Origin: Parasedimentitalea maritima
GTDB taxonomy: Bacteria; Pseudomonadota; Alphaproteobacteria; Rhodobacterales; Rhodobacteraceae
Direction: 5' to 3'
Length of the DNA stretch: 64,000 nucleotides
Assembly: GCF_005771405.1 (NCBI RefSeq)
Contig: NZ_VAUA01000003.1
Location: 124,001-188,000, forward strand
How positions within the stretch are numbered: the stretch's first letter is position 1; each line of letters opens with the position of its first letter. Shown here piece by piece: positions 33,315 through 42,184 of the stretch. The notes beneath the pieces are model-generated. The model did no database searches. It was not told the origin of the DNA and worked only from the letters and a program-made list of their open reading frames with translations. A program made the position numbers and the translations under genes.

Positions 33315-33626
33315 CTATCCCTTGGCCAGGCGCAGAACCGCAAAGCCGGTGCCATCAGCCTGCGGCCCAGTCAGCAGGTAATAGGGGACCCCATCAATCT
33401 GAACCGCATCTTTGGCCGCCAGATCAGCCACATCAGCAGCCTTGCAGGTCAGACGCGGCTCAACGACATCCGCGTCATACTCACCCAGCTGAGCATTCAG
33501 GTAAGGTTCGTCAAATATGCCCCGGACCACACGAGAAACGCCCCCCTGCGGCGTGACCGTCACCGCAATGGCAAAGTCGTCAAGCTGCAGGAAGGCATCA
33601 GGATTTTCCCAGGAGGGGGCGGGCAT
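33315..33626 (-). CDS. Head-tail joining protein (lambda FII-like)
   Basis: 103 residues (NPDAFLQLDDFAIAVTVTPQ; RGIFDEPYLNAQLGEYDADV; LLTGPQADGTGFAVLRLAKG). The length, beta-rich content and FDEPY..... pattern fit the lambda FII / head-tail joining family, which caps the portal ring to receive the tail. It starts at the stop of the 61-residue gene with a one-base overlap. Confidence 0.75.
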   Translation of the reverse strand: MPAPSWENPDAFLQLDDFAIAVTVTPQGGVSRVVRGIFDEPYLNAQLGEYDADVVEPRLTCKAADVADLAAKDAVQIDGVPYYLLTGPQADGTGFAVLRLAKG

Positions 33627-33811
33627 CAGTCTTTGGTGGCCGCAGTTTTGGAAGCGGGTTTCTTCGCTTTAGGCTTGCCCGGTTCAATCTTGCCACGGGA
33701 TTTCAGCGGTGCAGCCTGCGTATCCGTCAGGGCAATTGGATCGTCTGGCTTCATGATCTTCTTGTCCCAGACAAACGAGCTGGTGACTGTGTAGTCAGAT
33801 GGTTTTGACAT
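33626..33811 (-). CDS. Small phage protein between capsid and head-tail joiner (61 aa)
   Basis: 61 residues, with an N-terminal SDYTVTSSFVWDKKIMKPDD and a lysine/proline-rich tail (GKPKAKKPASKTAATK). The C-terminus looks disordered and basic. This slot in lambda-type heads often encodes a decoration protein or small head component. Family not recognised. Confidence 0.6.
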   Translation of the reverse strand: MSKPSDYTVTSSFVWDKKIMKPDDPIALTDTQAAPLKSRGKIEPGKPKAKKPASKTAATKD

Positions 33812-33881
33812 TCTGTGTCCTCTGTTTTGAGAGATAAAGCGGCGGGCCGGTTCAGCCCGCCAAAGAATTCAGATCTGCAAC

Positions 33882-35978
33882 TTAGGAGGCGTCGGAGCCG
33901 TAGCAGAAGCTCGCAGCATGACGGATCACAAAGTCCACATCCTGCATCGTTACGATCCGCAACCGGCCTTTCTTGCTGCCGGTGTAAGGATCAACGGTGA
34001 TGTCGAGACCTCCCCACATACCAAGGATAAGATCTGCAAAGTTGCCAAAGAACAGATCGCCATTTGCGATCTGGTTGGTGACCTCGGGCCGGTAGCCATT
34101 CACAGAATTTCCGTTTTCCCAAATCGGCTGACCACTGGTGCTCGAGAATTTCTCTGTGCTTTTGAAGTGACCGCGCATCCGGGCGTTAAACGCATAGGCC
34201 ATCGAATTGACATCAGCGTTGTCAGCAGAGATTTCAGTCTCCATCTGGATCACTTCACCCCAGGTCGGCAACGCAACGCCGCCACCGGATGCAGCCCCTG
34301 CAAAGTCGATGGCATTGACGCCATTGGTGTTCTTGATCCCCAGCGGCTCATTACCTGCACCAGATCCATAGAATCCAGCATGATCGATAGTCAGGGCCAG
34401 AGCCGATGCAAGGTCACGGCGCACCAGGGCCTCAACATCGAGGCTGGATTGTTTCAGAGTGCGGCGGGTGATTTCCGAATAGGCCGCCACGGTCTTGGGG
34501 CTCATCTGACGCTGGCCCAGACCAAGGATATCTTCCGGCGCATCATCGTCTTCACCGATCCAGTAGCCTGAGGCTCCCGATTCCTGCGTCGGAATATCAG
34601 GGTTTCCGGTCAACCCACCAAGCGGTGTGGCCAAGCGCATCAGCACAGCGCGGTTGCGCAGCATTTCGATAAAGCTTTGAGCCAGCAGAGGAGATCCAAC
34701 CGAAAACCCACCAGTATCACCAGCACTAGATCCACTGCTGTCAGTGTTCAACGCACGGGTCAGAACCTCGGTGGGCACCATTACGCCCTGCGCATCACGA
34801 CCCATTTTCTGGGCAGCTGCATCAGAAGCTTCAAATTCAAAGGCCGCCGCCTCCTGGGCGCGACGGTTGGTCGGGTCTGCCAGGGCGCGCATAGCCCGGA
34901 TAAAGGAAAAGTTCCCGGCCTCAGCATCGGTCAGGCCAACATCGCTGTTGTCAGACAGGTGGCGCTGGGTGCTGCGCTGGTGCAGGTGGTCATTCAAATC
35001 GCGCGTCATGTCTTCGACGCCTTTGCCTTCTGCGATCATGCGGGTGGCCAGATCGCCAGCATCATAGGCCGTACCCAGTTCGGTCAACTCGCGAACGCGG
35101 GTCTGCTCTTGCTCACGGCCACGGGTCACTGCAGCGGCCTCAACATCACTACTGACACCTGTACTGGCGCGCTCGAGCACTTCAATAACTTCGACGATTT
35201 CGCCGTTTTCATCCACTTTGGCCCGAACCTTATTGCCCTTAGCATCGCGGGTAATGATGGTGTTCATCTTGAGTTCCCTCTGTTGAGTATCAGCGGGCAA
35301 GCCATCCGCGCCCGTATCGTTCCCCGCAGTTTGCCCTGCAGGTGCGGGGCTTCCCTCTGGCGGATTTTCCGCACCCCGCCCCACGCCGACGCTCTGATCG
35401 GCTGGCACCGATACAATGGAAATCTCGTAGGGTTCCCATTCAGTGATCGTCACCAGGTTGGGCTGCCCCTCGCGCACCTCTTCCTCGATTTTGCTGACCG
35501 TGTAGCCCACGGACACATGGCGCCGGATACCATCGACAATGTCCTGAAAGATCTCTTGCGCCCGGGGGCTGTTGCCAAACCGGACAACGGCACGCCCCAT
35601 CTGGTCGCTATCGACGCGGGCTTTTTCCACCACGCCAACCTGATCGCCCCAATCATGGCCAACCAGGATCGCGCCGCCGTCATTCAAACGCTGTAGCTTT
35701 ACTGCTTTGCGCTTGTGTGACAGCACCTCCTCTCCGAACCAGCGCGCCACGGGCGTCGTGCTGGAAAAGGCCAGTTCCACTGTGCGCGCCTCTTCATCGA
35801 TGGCGCCGACCTCAACAGTCCGCAACAACCCACGGCTTGCACCCTGCTCGCCTGCGTTGATCTGTTCTGGTGTGATGTCTCGGGTTAGCGACCGGCCAAT
35901 CAACTCAGTCTCCGGCTTTGTCTTCAGTGTCGTCTTCACCGGGGGTTCCGGCTTTGGGGGAACTGCCTTGCTGGCCAT
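33882..35978 (-). CDS. Fused HK97-type prohead protease and major capsid protein
   Basis: 698 residues. The N-terminal ~200 residues are an HK97-type prohead protease (ARWFGEEVLSHKRKAVKLQR; GAILVGHDWGDQVGVVEKAR; HVSVGYTVSKIEEEVREG; EISIVSVPADQSVGVGR), with His and Ser in the expected places (GHDW and HVSVGY). A scaffold-like acidic/coiled segment (about 240-370) leads into the HK97-fold capsid (DTGGFSVGSPLLAQSFIEML; AAYSEITRRTLKQSSLDVEA; MWGGLDITVDPYTGSKKGR). AGGAGG precedes the start. An internal ATG at 35268 with GAGGGAA seven bases upstream could make the capsid-scaffold part separately. It overlaps the portal gene by 74 bases. Confidence 0.92.
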   Translation of the reverse strand: MASKAVPPKPEPPVKTTLKTKPETELIGRSLTRDITPEQINAGEQGASRGLLRTVEVGAIDEEARTVELAFSSTTPVARWFGEEVLSHKRKAVKLQRLNDGGAILVGHDWGDQVGVVEKARVDSDQMGRAVVRFGNSPRAQEIFQDIVDGIRRHVSVGYTVSKIEEEVREGQPNLVTITEWEPYEISIVSVPADQSVGVGRGAENPPEGSPAPAGQTAGNDTGADGLPADTQQRELKMNTIITRDAKGNKVRAKVDENGEIVEVIEVLERASTGVSSDVEAAAVTRGREQEQTRVRELTELGTAYDAGDLATRMIAEGKGVEDMTRDLNDHLHQRSTQRHLSDNSDVGLTDAEAGNFSFIRAMRALADPTNRRAQEAAAFEFEASDAAAQKMGRDAQGVMVPTEVLTRALNTDSSGSSAGDTGGFSVGSPLLAQSFIEMLRNRAVLMRLATPLGGLTGNPDIPTQESGASGYWIGEDDDAPEDILGLGQRQMSPKTVAAYSEITRRTLKQSSLDVEALVRRDLASALALTIDHAGFYGSGAGNEPLGIKNTNGVNAIDFAGAASGGGVALPTWGEVIQMETEISADNADVNSMAYAFNARMRGHFKSTEKFSSTSGQPIWENGNSVNGYRPEVTNQIANGDLFFGNFADLILGMWGGLDITVDPYTGSKKGRLRIVTMQDVDFVIRHAASFCYGSDAS
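35354..35370 (-). promoter_or_regulatory. Late-strand element, copy 3 (GGAAAATCCGCCAGAGG)
   Basis: Inside the protease-capsid gene, 86 bases upstream of the internal ATG at 35268. In frame it encodes ENPPEG. Confidence 0.45.
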
Positions 35979-37503
35979 TGCCCTGCCCTCCTTTGAGCTT
36001 TCCTGTCATAACTGCGGTGATGATGTCTTCGGAGATACCTGCGGCACGCATGCCCTCAATGTCTGCGGCGATCTCGCCGTAGACATCCTGCGGATCTCGC
36101 CCGCGTTCGCGGATCACCTGCCCGTGCGATTTGATCAGGTTGTCCATCGCCTCAACGTCAGCTTTCACATCCTTGGCCGGATCGATCCAGTCCCAGCGCC
36201 GGGGCTGAAATTGCACATCCATGAACTTCTGACGCTTGGCCGCTGGCAAGGGCGATCCGTTCTCAAGCGTGATACGACCACCCAGCAGAGCATAGGTAAG
36301 CCAGCGCTCATAGACCGGTACTGCAAAGCTCTCAACCATGCTCTCTTGCAGCTCTTTCCAATGGTCCCGCTCTGCGAGCATGCCGTGGCGAATGCTGCTA
36401 AAGTTCACCCCCTCGAGGTCATTGGACAGATCGTTGTAGGCGACACCCAGACCACTGGCGACACCACGCAGCATATGCTTGGAAAACACCGCCATTTCGC
36501 CGTTGGGATACTGGGACTTACTGTCAGCAATCTTCGCGCCTTGAGGCAAACTCTGATAAACGCCCGCCTCGCTCTCGATCTCGATGCCGTCTTCGTCGTC
36601 ATCCTCATCAAGTTCAGGTCCGAAACCCTCGGCCCACTCAATAAACCCTTGCCGGTTGGCGCCGTCACGAGCCGCAACCAAAGCTGACTTCTCAAATTCA
36701 CCCAATTGGTGCATGCGCCACAGGGCCGTGGCCATCCAGGGCAGGCCCCGTTTTTGCCCGACGATATCCGCCTCAAACCAATGCACAATCTCATCGGCCG
36801 GCACTTTTACAAAACCGCGTCCACCATAGTTATAGTCGGCTTCATTCGGGCTTAATGTGGTAAAGTAATAGGCAATGGGTCGGCCAAGCTTGGTGTACTC
36901 AATGCCCGCCCGGATGAACCCACCACCGGGGCGTTTTTCTTCATCCATATCCACCGGGCAGCGCATGGGGTCCAGCACCTGCAGAGCAAAGCCCCATGGC
37001 CCAGCGTCCCGCCCATAGACAAAACGCACCATGAATTCGCCGTCAGTGACACAGCCGTTGATCAGCTCTTTTTGGATCTGGCGGAACGACCGGCGGCCCG
37101 TCACATCGCAATTCTGAGCCTTGCACCAGGACTTCCAGGCCCGTTCAATGGCGCGGTTTGCACCCTGATCCAGTGTGCCCTTGGTGCCATCCTTAGTGCG
37201 GGCCTGCAGCACCAACCCCTGCTGGCCCACGATATTGCGGCGCGCACTGCGCTGGAAGGCTTTGCCATATGGATTATTGGCAGCCTGCTCGCGCGACCGC
37301 GCCACCAGGGTGCGCCAGTTCCGACGAATAATCTGATCCGCAGGCAGCGGTGTATTTGTCCAACCACTGGTAAGCCGGTCATTCTGCCCTGCGTCGAAAT
37401 TGCGGACGCCCCCAGATCGACGCTGGCGCGCCAGCATTGGCGGGGCCTTGCGGCGCGGCGCCTCTACCATTGGAGCGGAACGGGAGAACAGCTTGCCGAA
37501 CAT
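35905..37503 (-). CDS. Phage portal protein (lambda gpB family)
   Basis: 532 residues. The dodecameric portal through which DNA is packaged. Lambda-family features are RRNWRTLVARSREQAANNPY, RRSFRQIQKELINGCVTDGE, FALQVLDPMRCPVDMDEE, EIVHWFEADIVGQKRGLPWM and VAYNDLSNDLEGVNFSSIRH. The length matches lambda B. It overlaps the downstream protease-capsid gene and shares its first base with the end of the preceding gene. Confidence 0.93.
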   Translation of the reverse strand: MFGKLFSRSAPMVEAPRRKAPPMLARQRRSGGVRNFDAGQNDRLTSGWTNTPLPADQIIRRNWRTLVARSREQAANNPYGKAFQRSARRNIVGQQGLVLQARTKDGTKGTLDQGANRAIERAWKSWCKAQNCDVTGRRSFRQIQKELINGCVTDGEFMVRFVYGRDAGPWGFALQVLDPMRCPVDMDEEKRPGGGFIRAGIEYTKLGRPIAYYFTTLSPNEADYNYGGRGFVKVPADEIVHWFEADIVGQKRGLPWMATALWRMHQLGEFEKSALVAARDGANRQGFIEWAEGFGPELDEDDDEDGIEIESEAGVYQSLPQGAKIADSKSQYPNGEMAVFSKHMLRGVASGLGVAYNDLSNDLEGVNFSSIRHGMLAERDHWKELQESMVESFAVPVYERWLTYALLGGRITLENGSPLPAAKRQKFMDVQFQPRRWDWIDPAKDVKADVEAMDNLIKSHGQVIRERGRDPQDVYGEIAADIEGMRAAGISEDIITAVMTGKLKGGQGNGQQGSSPKAGTPGEDDTEDKAGD

Positions 37504-38036
37504 CAGAACCGTACCTTGTATTGCGGGCCAAGCCCACCGCCCCGGTGCGCACGTTTCTGCCCGGCCAGCTCGTCGCGGTATTTGGCACGCAGCTTCAGAA
37601 GATCATCCATCGGCGTCCGGGTCAGCGAGCGGTTGTTAATCTGGTAGTGCTGCTGATCGATGGTCGCGCGATTCTCGATCACGGCCTCAACGGCATCGAG
37701 AACCCGCTGCACATGATCGCGCCCGTCAAACCCTGCAACCTGAGCAGATAGGTCTGGCGAGATCTTCACTTCACCGGACTCAACTGTGACCACATCGTCA
37801 CCATTGCTGGCCCGGATCTCATAGCGATACCGTCCCGGTTTCCAGTCTTTGGTGACAGAGGCGGCGGCGCGCAACTCATGATTTTCGACGTTGCTGACGC
37901 TGCTGATATCAATCTGGCTGGGACCGCGCAGGATCAGGTCAATCGACCAGTCCGGCGCAGGGTATACAGGCAGGCAAGCAATAACCGTAAAGGTCACCCC
38001 TGCCCCGATTTCGCCGGGAATTGTGCTCACATTCAC
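37503..38036 (-). CDS. Phage protein between terminase and portal (gpW-like slot)
   Basis: 177 residues. The N-terminal ~105 residues look beta-sandwich-like (GVTFTVIACLPVYPAPDWSI; HELRAAASVTKDWKPGRYRY). The C-terminal ~70 residues are helical with an HYQINNRSLTRTPMDDLLKL motif typical of gpW/DUF6148-type head-joining proteins of lambda-like phages. The slot between terminase and portal is that of lambda gpW. The beta N-terminus is an addition compared with plain gpW, so this may be a fusion. Confidence 0.65.
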   Translation of the reverse strand: MNVSTIPGEIGAGVTFTVIACLPVYPAPDWSIDLILRGPSQIDISSVSNVENHELRAAASVTKDWKPGRYRYEIRASNGDDVVTVESGEVKISPDLSAQVAGFDGRDHVQRVLDAVEAVIENRATIDQQHYQINNRSLTRTPMDDLLKLRAKYRDELAGQKRAHRGGGLGPQYKVRF

Positions 38037-38043
38037 GCCCTAT

Positions 38044-39990
38044 TCAGATACCGCGCCGCCGCCTTTTGCTCATAGGCTTCCACCGGCGCTTTCTCGCAGT
38101 CTCCGGTTTTGGGGCGTCCTCTGCCTCTGGCGGTTTTTCCGCAGGTGCGGCCTCGGCCTGTGGCGTCTCTGGCAATTCAATATCGCGGCCCTGCTCTTCC
38201 AGCGCCCGCACCAAGCGCGGGATATTCGGGTTGAGGATGCGCAGCGCGGCATAGGCGTAGACCCGGCAGTCAAAGGCCTCGTTTCTGGGCCGCACATTGT
38301 GCCACTCACGCACGGTAAACCCTTTCACTTTCCGGCTGCGCAGGGCCTCGGCCGTGAACATGTCGTACCAATTGGGATCTCTGGTCAGAGGAAAGTGATT
38401 ATATCCCGGCCCCGGCTCAGAAATCCGCGCCCGCTGTGCCACCACCACCTTGGCCTCATCAACCCCAATCGGGAACAACTGAACCGGTCGAACGCCGCGT
38501 TGTTTTATTTTACTGGGCGCTGTGACGATGGGGCGGCCCCACCCGCCAACACCCTTGATGGCAAACAGCTTTCGACCAAGTCGCATTCGGGCATAATCAT
38601 AGGCGGCCTGCGTGTATCCAGCCTCGCCCCCAGTATCGAGGCAGGCAGCCGTGATCCGCAGCTCGACCCCAGTCTCGTGGGTCCAGGTTGCCTCGAGAAA
38701 TTCGTCCAGCTCTTTCCAGACATCAGGTCGCAGCGGGTCGCCCCAAAGAGTTTTATAGCCAAGCGACCACGATTCTTCGCCCAGCCCCCAGCCAACAACC
38801 TCCAGTTCTAGCCGGTCACCCTGCATGTCGATGCCAGCGGTCACGACACCAACACCCATCGGCGCCTGCGCCCCAAATTCTTTGGCCCGGGCCATCAGAG
38901 TGTCGGCCTCGAGCTTGTCACCTTCCTCTTCCCATGTTTCAGCCAGGGACACGTTGACGAAGGTTTGCAAATCCCCTGCAGCCTTCTTGTCCAGGAAGCT
39001 CTGAACAATGTCTTTCAGGTTACGAAAGCAGCTATAAAGTTCAGACAAATGGTAGGAAGCATGGCCGCGAAACGGTTTCTTAGCGATCCAGCCACCACCC
39101 AGGCGTTCGGCATTTCTGATGGCAGCACAACGCTCGCCGTCATTCCAAACCGTGCCGCAGCCATCCCCTTCGCAGTGATAGACGGCTGTTTCCGAAAGGT
39201 GCAAACCATCGTCGTTTTTGTCCCAAGTCACTTGCCCCCATTTTAAAACCTGCTTGTGCTCGCAGTGCGGGCAAACCACATGAAACTGCCGCTGATCCCC
39301 TTCCTCAAATGCGCTTTCAATCCAGCTGGCGCCCTTGATCGTTGGCGTGCTGATTTCCAGCAAGAGTCGCTGATCGCCAAAGGTCGCAGCCCGCTGCCAT
39401 AGCAAGCCAACCGGGTGACCCTCATCGGTTCGATCATAACCATCGGTTTCGTCGCAAACGATGAATGGGGCTGAGCGGCCGCGCATGGTCTTAGGTGAAC
39501 CCGACCAGCTGAACATCAGAAACCCGCCCGGGTAACTCTTCATGCGTTGGTTGTTCACCCCGTCCCGCCCGCGGGGTTTGGCGATCAATTCCTGCAACCG
39601 TTCGTTGGCATCGACCAGCGGGTTGAATTTGGTTTCCAGCCAAGTGGTCAGGTCACCCTGGCTCGGTTGCATCATCAGCTGAGAAACTGGATTGAACCCG
39701 ATCCGGTAAGCCTGAGCTGCCAGTGCCGTCTGGGTCTTGCCGACCTGCGCACCCCACATCAGCGTGATGCGGTTACAACTCGGCTCAACGGTCATGTCGA
39801 TCACTTCGCGCTGATAAGGCGCATTATCAAACCGCATGGGTCCGGGTACGGCATTGCCAACCGGGATTTGAATATTAGCCTCGGCCCATTGTGATGGTTT
39901 CAGGTTTGGCGGGGGCCGCAGAAAAGACCGCGCCCGCCGAACCGCGCGAATTACAGCACGGGCATTGGAAAAATCAGCCCGGGCGTTCAC
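38044..39990 (-). CDS. Terminase large subunit (lambda GpA family)
   Basis: 648 residues. Motor and nuclease for DNA packaging. Features are LKPSQWAEANIQIPVGNAVP at the N-terminus, the deviant Walker A WGAQVGKTQ (near 80), VCDETDGY (Walker B region), a zinc-like cluster CPHCEHK...CEGDGCG, and the C-terminal nuclease region (VGVVTAGIDMQGDRLELEVV; ACLDTGGEAGYTQAAYDYAR). Its start overlaps the small-subunit stop (ATGA). A late-strand element falls near its 3' end. Confidence 0.93.
   Translation of the reverse strand: MNARADFSNARAVIRAVRRARSFLRPPPNLKPSQWAEANIQIPVGNAVPGPMRFDNAPYQREVIDMTVEPSCNRITLMWGAQVGKTQTALAAQAYRIGFNPVSQLMMQPSQGDLTTWLETKFNPLVDANERLQELIAKPRGRDGVNNQRMKSYPGGFLMFSWSGSPKTMRGRSAPFIVCDETDGYDRTDEGHPVGLLWQRAATFGDQRLLLEISTPTIKGASWIESAFEEGDQRQFHVVCPHCEHKQVLKWGQVTWDKNDDGLHLSETAVYHCEGDGCGTVWNDGERCAAIRNAERLGGGWIAKKPFRGHASYHLSELYSCFRNLKDIVQSFLDKKAAGDLQTFVNVSLAETWEEEGDKLEADTLMARAKEFGAQAPMGVGVVTAGIDMQGDRLELEVVGWGLGEESWSLGYKTLWGDPLRPDVWKELDEFLEATWTHETGVELRITAACLDTGGEAGYTQAAYDYARMRLGRKLFAIKGVGGWGRPIVTAPSKIKQRGVRPVQLFPIGVDEAKVVVAQRARISEPGPGYNHFPLTRDPNWYDMFTAEALRSRKVKGFTVREWHNVRPRNEAFDCRVYAYAALRILNPNIPRLVRALEEQGRDIELPETPQAEAAPAEKPPEAEDAPKPETARKRRWKPMSKRRRRGI
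38124..38140 (-). promoter_or_regulatory. Late-strand element, copy 4 (GGAAAAACCGCCAGAGG)
   Basis: Inside the 3' end of the terminase gene, 88 bases upstream of the next start (38036). It is identical over 17 bases to copy 5 at 42273. In frame it encodes EKPPEA. Confidence 0.5.
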
Positions 39991-40553
39991 GCACCTTTCG
40001 CCCCTTCGCCCTCGGCATTGTCACCCTCATCATCTTCGAGATCGAGGTCTGCCTCATTGATCAGATCATCATCAGCCAGCGCACCAAGCGCATGGTCGAT
40101 CTCTTCCAGTAAAACCACCTTGAATTTGGTTTCATCCGTCTCACCAATCAACCGGCGTGCAGCCCGACCAGGCACCACATTGCGCATCCCTGCCCTCACT
40201 TCGCCAAAGGCCTTAGTCAATGCGCGTTCCAGCTGCTCGACCGGGACCAGCTCATCTTTTGCCTTTGCCAGATCCAGTTCGGCTTGCTCTGTTTCGGCTG
40301 CCAGCTTGCGCAGAAGCAACTCATCTTTGTTGGCATGTGTGGTGTGGCTCGCTTCAGCTCGAATATCATCCTCGCGCCAATTGCGAACTTCGGCGGTATT
40401 GAATTGCCACGCACGACCACGCCCGCCACGTTGGACAACAGGACAACCACGGCGGACCCAACTTTCAACGGTCGGAAGAGACACGCCATTGATTTCCGCC
40501 AACTCTGTTCGGTTTACTTCCCGACCACGTGTTTTCTCTTTTTTTACAGCCAC
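39987..40553 (-). CDS. Terminase small subunit (Nu1-like)
   Basis: 188 residues. DNA-recognition subunit for packaging. The N-terminal winged HTH (EVNRTELAEINGVSLPTVES, WVRRGCPVVQRGGRGRAWQF, NTAEVRNWRE) is the Nu1 fold. A long helix follows (ELLLRKLAAETEQAELDLAK) with an acidic C-terminus (LEDDEGDNAEGEGA) that should contact the large subunit. It heads the head-gene operon and overlaps the large-subunit start. Confidence 0.9.
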   Translation of the reverse strand: MAVKKEKTRGREVNRTELAEINGVSLPTVESWVRRGCPVVQRGGRGRAWQFNTAEVRNWREDDIRAEASHTTHANKDELLLRKLAAETEQAELDLAKAKDELVPVEQLERALTKAFGEVRAGMRNVVPGRAARRLIGETDETKFKVVLLEEIDHALGALADDDLINEADLDLEDDEGDNAEGEGAKGA

Positions 40554-40732
40554 TTGACCCTCTTATGAATATCAAACCTGTTTGGCTTGAAGACCGAGGC
40601 GATTTGGTGTTCCGAAACGGATTTTCTCATTCGCTTCATGCACTTGCCAGATCTATATAAACAACAACCCCAAACCCCAGCGGCACGCACACATGAATTC
40701 CTGCGCATATGAACACCCTCACAGCGTCCCCC

Positions 40733-41113
40733 CTAGGGAAGGACCCGCGAATACAGCCGACCAATGCCAGACGCAGCCGCCTTGCCGATCTGCATAGGCG
40801 TCGGCAGCAGCCAGCCCAGAAAGCCCAGCAACAGCTGCCAAGGCTTTGGGCCCTCATTCACCACGATGGTCTGCACGTTCTCGCTACGCACGCCAGTACG
40901 CCCTGCGCTCTGCTCGATGGATCTTGCTTGCGAGCTGCTGACCCGCTGGTCGGTGAAGTCAGCGACGCCCACTGTCTGGGCATTGGTGCGCCCCGCCTGC
41001 ACATTGGCTGCTACGTTTGGCCCGCCACCCATAGCTCCTGCCAGCTTCCCGACTGGTGTGCCACAGGCAGCCAAGGCCAGACAGAGAGCGAGAACCGGAC
41101 GATAGCCCATCAT
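40733..41113 (-). CDS. Lipoprotein with C-terminal hydrophobic segment, probable unimolecular spanin
   Basis: About 126 residues. It starts YRPVLALCLALAACGTPVGK, a lipoprotein signal with lipobox LAAC, so the mature protein would be tethered to the outer membrane. A periplasmic linker (VAANVQAGRTNAQTVGVADF; SEQ-rich) leads to a C-terminal hydrophobic segment (WQLLLGFLGWLLPTPMQIGK) that could span the inner membrane. That architecture is that of a u-spanin, which fuses the two membranes at lysis. The ATG at 41113 overlaps the endolysin stop as ATGA, as lysis genes often do. Confidence 0.75.
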   Translation of the reverse strand: MMGYRPVLALCLALAACGTPVGKLAGAMGGGPNVAANVQAGRTNAQTVGVADFTDQRVSSSQARSIEQSAGRTGVRSENVQTIVVNEGPKPWQLLLGFLGWLLPTPMQIGKAAASGIGRLYSRVLP

Positions 41114-41832
41114 ATGCCGCGCAAACACAACGACCGTTTGCTGTCTGCACGGCGATTGGACAGCCCGGGCCAGCGCTGTCCGCCAGCTATCACCCACCTA
41201 CGCAGCTCATTGCAAGCTCCAGCGTAGTCGCCCGCATTGGCCTTACGCACCATGGTCGACCGACACACCTTTGGCGATCCGACATTGAAAGCCAATTCCA
41301 ACATGGAAGCCTGCACGCCCGCAGGAATATCCGGGTTTGTCATGCATCCGGCGATGTCTGCATAAAATCTCTCAACGTCTTCCTGTAACCGCGCCACACA
41401 CTCTTCCATGGTGGCCGTGTCCCCCATCTGGACACCGTGTGTGTCGCCAAAGCAGATCGTCTCGACACCGACAATATCCTTGTAGGCCTCGAGCCGAACA
41501 CCCTCCCACTGGGCAATGAATGGCGTGGCCAGGGCCATAACCACAGCGGCGCTTGCGCCAGCAACTGCACCACGCCGTCCAATGGCTCCGCTTTCATCGC
41601 TACGAAAGCTCTGAAATACCTTGATGCCTTCCTGCATGATCACCCGGGCTGGGATAGCCAGTACATTGAACACCGACGCCACAACCGCAAACCAAACCGG
41701 GTTCCAACCCAGCAGGTCAGAGGACACAATGCTGAGAAATACACCTAGCACAGAGACAATGGCAGCAATCACCATGAGGCGCACCGACCAGGCACCCGAC
41801 AGCACCTGCTTCCAGTTTTTGACCAGTTTCAT
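41110..41832 (-). CDS. Endolysin (GH24 lysozyme) fused to an N-terminal holin-like domain
   Basis: About 240 residues from ATG at 41832 (AGGAG about seven bases upstream). Residues 110-240 are a T4-type lysozyme with the full catalytic triad spacing E-x8-D-x5-T: E110, D119 and T125 in WEGVRLEAYKDIVGVET. Before it are two hydrophobic segments (about 16-36 and 43-62) ending in ARVIMQEGI, like the small holins that normally lie in a separate gene in related prophages, and a third weakly hydrophobic segment (GAVAGASAAVVMALATPFIA, 88-107) resembling a SAR anchor. Holin and endolysin thus appear to be one polypeptide, so export and release timing may be unusual. Confidence 0.85.
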   Translation of the reverse strand: MKLVKNWKQVLSGAWSVRLMVIAAIVSVLGVFLSIVSSDLLGWNPVWFAVVASVFNVLAIPARVIMQEGIKVFQSFRSDESGAIGRRGAVAGASAAVVMALATPFIAQWEGVRLEAYKDIVGVETICFGDTHGVQMGDTATMEECVARLQEDVERFYADIAGCMTNPDIPAGVQASMLELAFNVGSPKVCRSTMVRKANAGDYAGACNELRRWVIAGGQRWPGLSNRRADSKRSLCLRGI

Positions 41833-41842
41833 GCAGCGTCTC

Positions 41843-42184
41843 CTATTGATTTTCTGGGTAATAGTTGGGCAACGGTGGCGACCGGCGGTCGAGCCGCGCA
41901 CGGATGTCCACCAGTGTTTCGAGAATGCGGTCTAGAGTGGCATCTTGTGCGCTGATCCGTTGCTCGACCTGACGCAGACGCGGGCCGAGATCTTCCAACT
42001 GGCGTTCCAAACGCTCAAAATCATCCATTGCCACGACCTGCCCGTCGAGCCGGTCAAGCTTGGCTTCTGTGACTTCCATGCGGGTATTGAACTGGCCCCA
42101 GGCAAACGCCAGAGAGGCAAGGATCGTCACCAGGCTCAAAATCGAACCCAGTGAAATGTTCCAGCTAACTGCCGGTCGTGTCAT
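41843..42184 (-). CDS. Membrane-anchored coiled-coil phage protein (lysis-associated)
   Basis: About 113 residues from ATG at 42184; the frame opens to 42247 but the shorter start places the membrane segment normally. One transmembrane helix (LGSILSLVTILASLAFAWG) is followed by a long charged coiled coil (TEAKLDRLDGQVVAMDDFER; LEDLGPRLRQVEQRISAQDA). The form resembles XhlA-type haemolysin or antiholin partners that sit beside holin-endolysin genes. It is 10 bases upstream of the endolysin, in the same operon. Confidence 0.7.
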   Translation of the reverse strand: MTRPAVSWNISLGSILSLVTILASLAFAWGQFNTRMEVTEAKLDRLDGQVVAMDDFERLERQLEDLGPRLRQVEQRISAQDATLDRILETLVDIRARLDRRSPPLPNYYPENQ

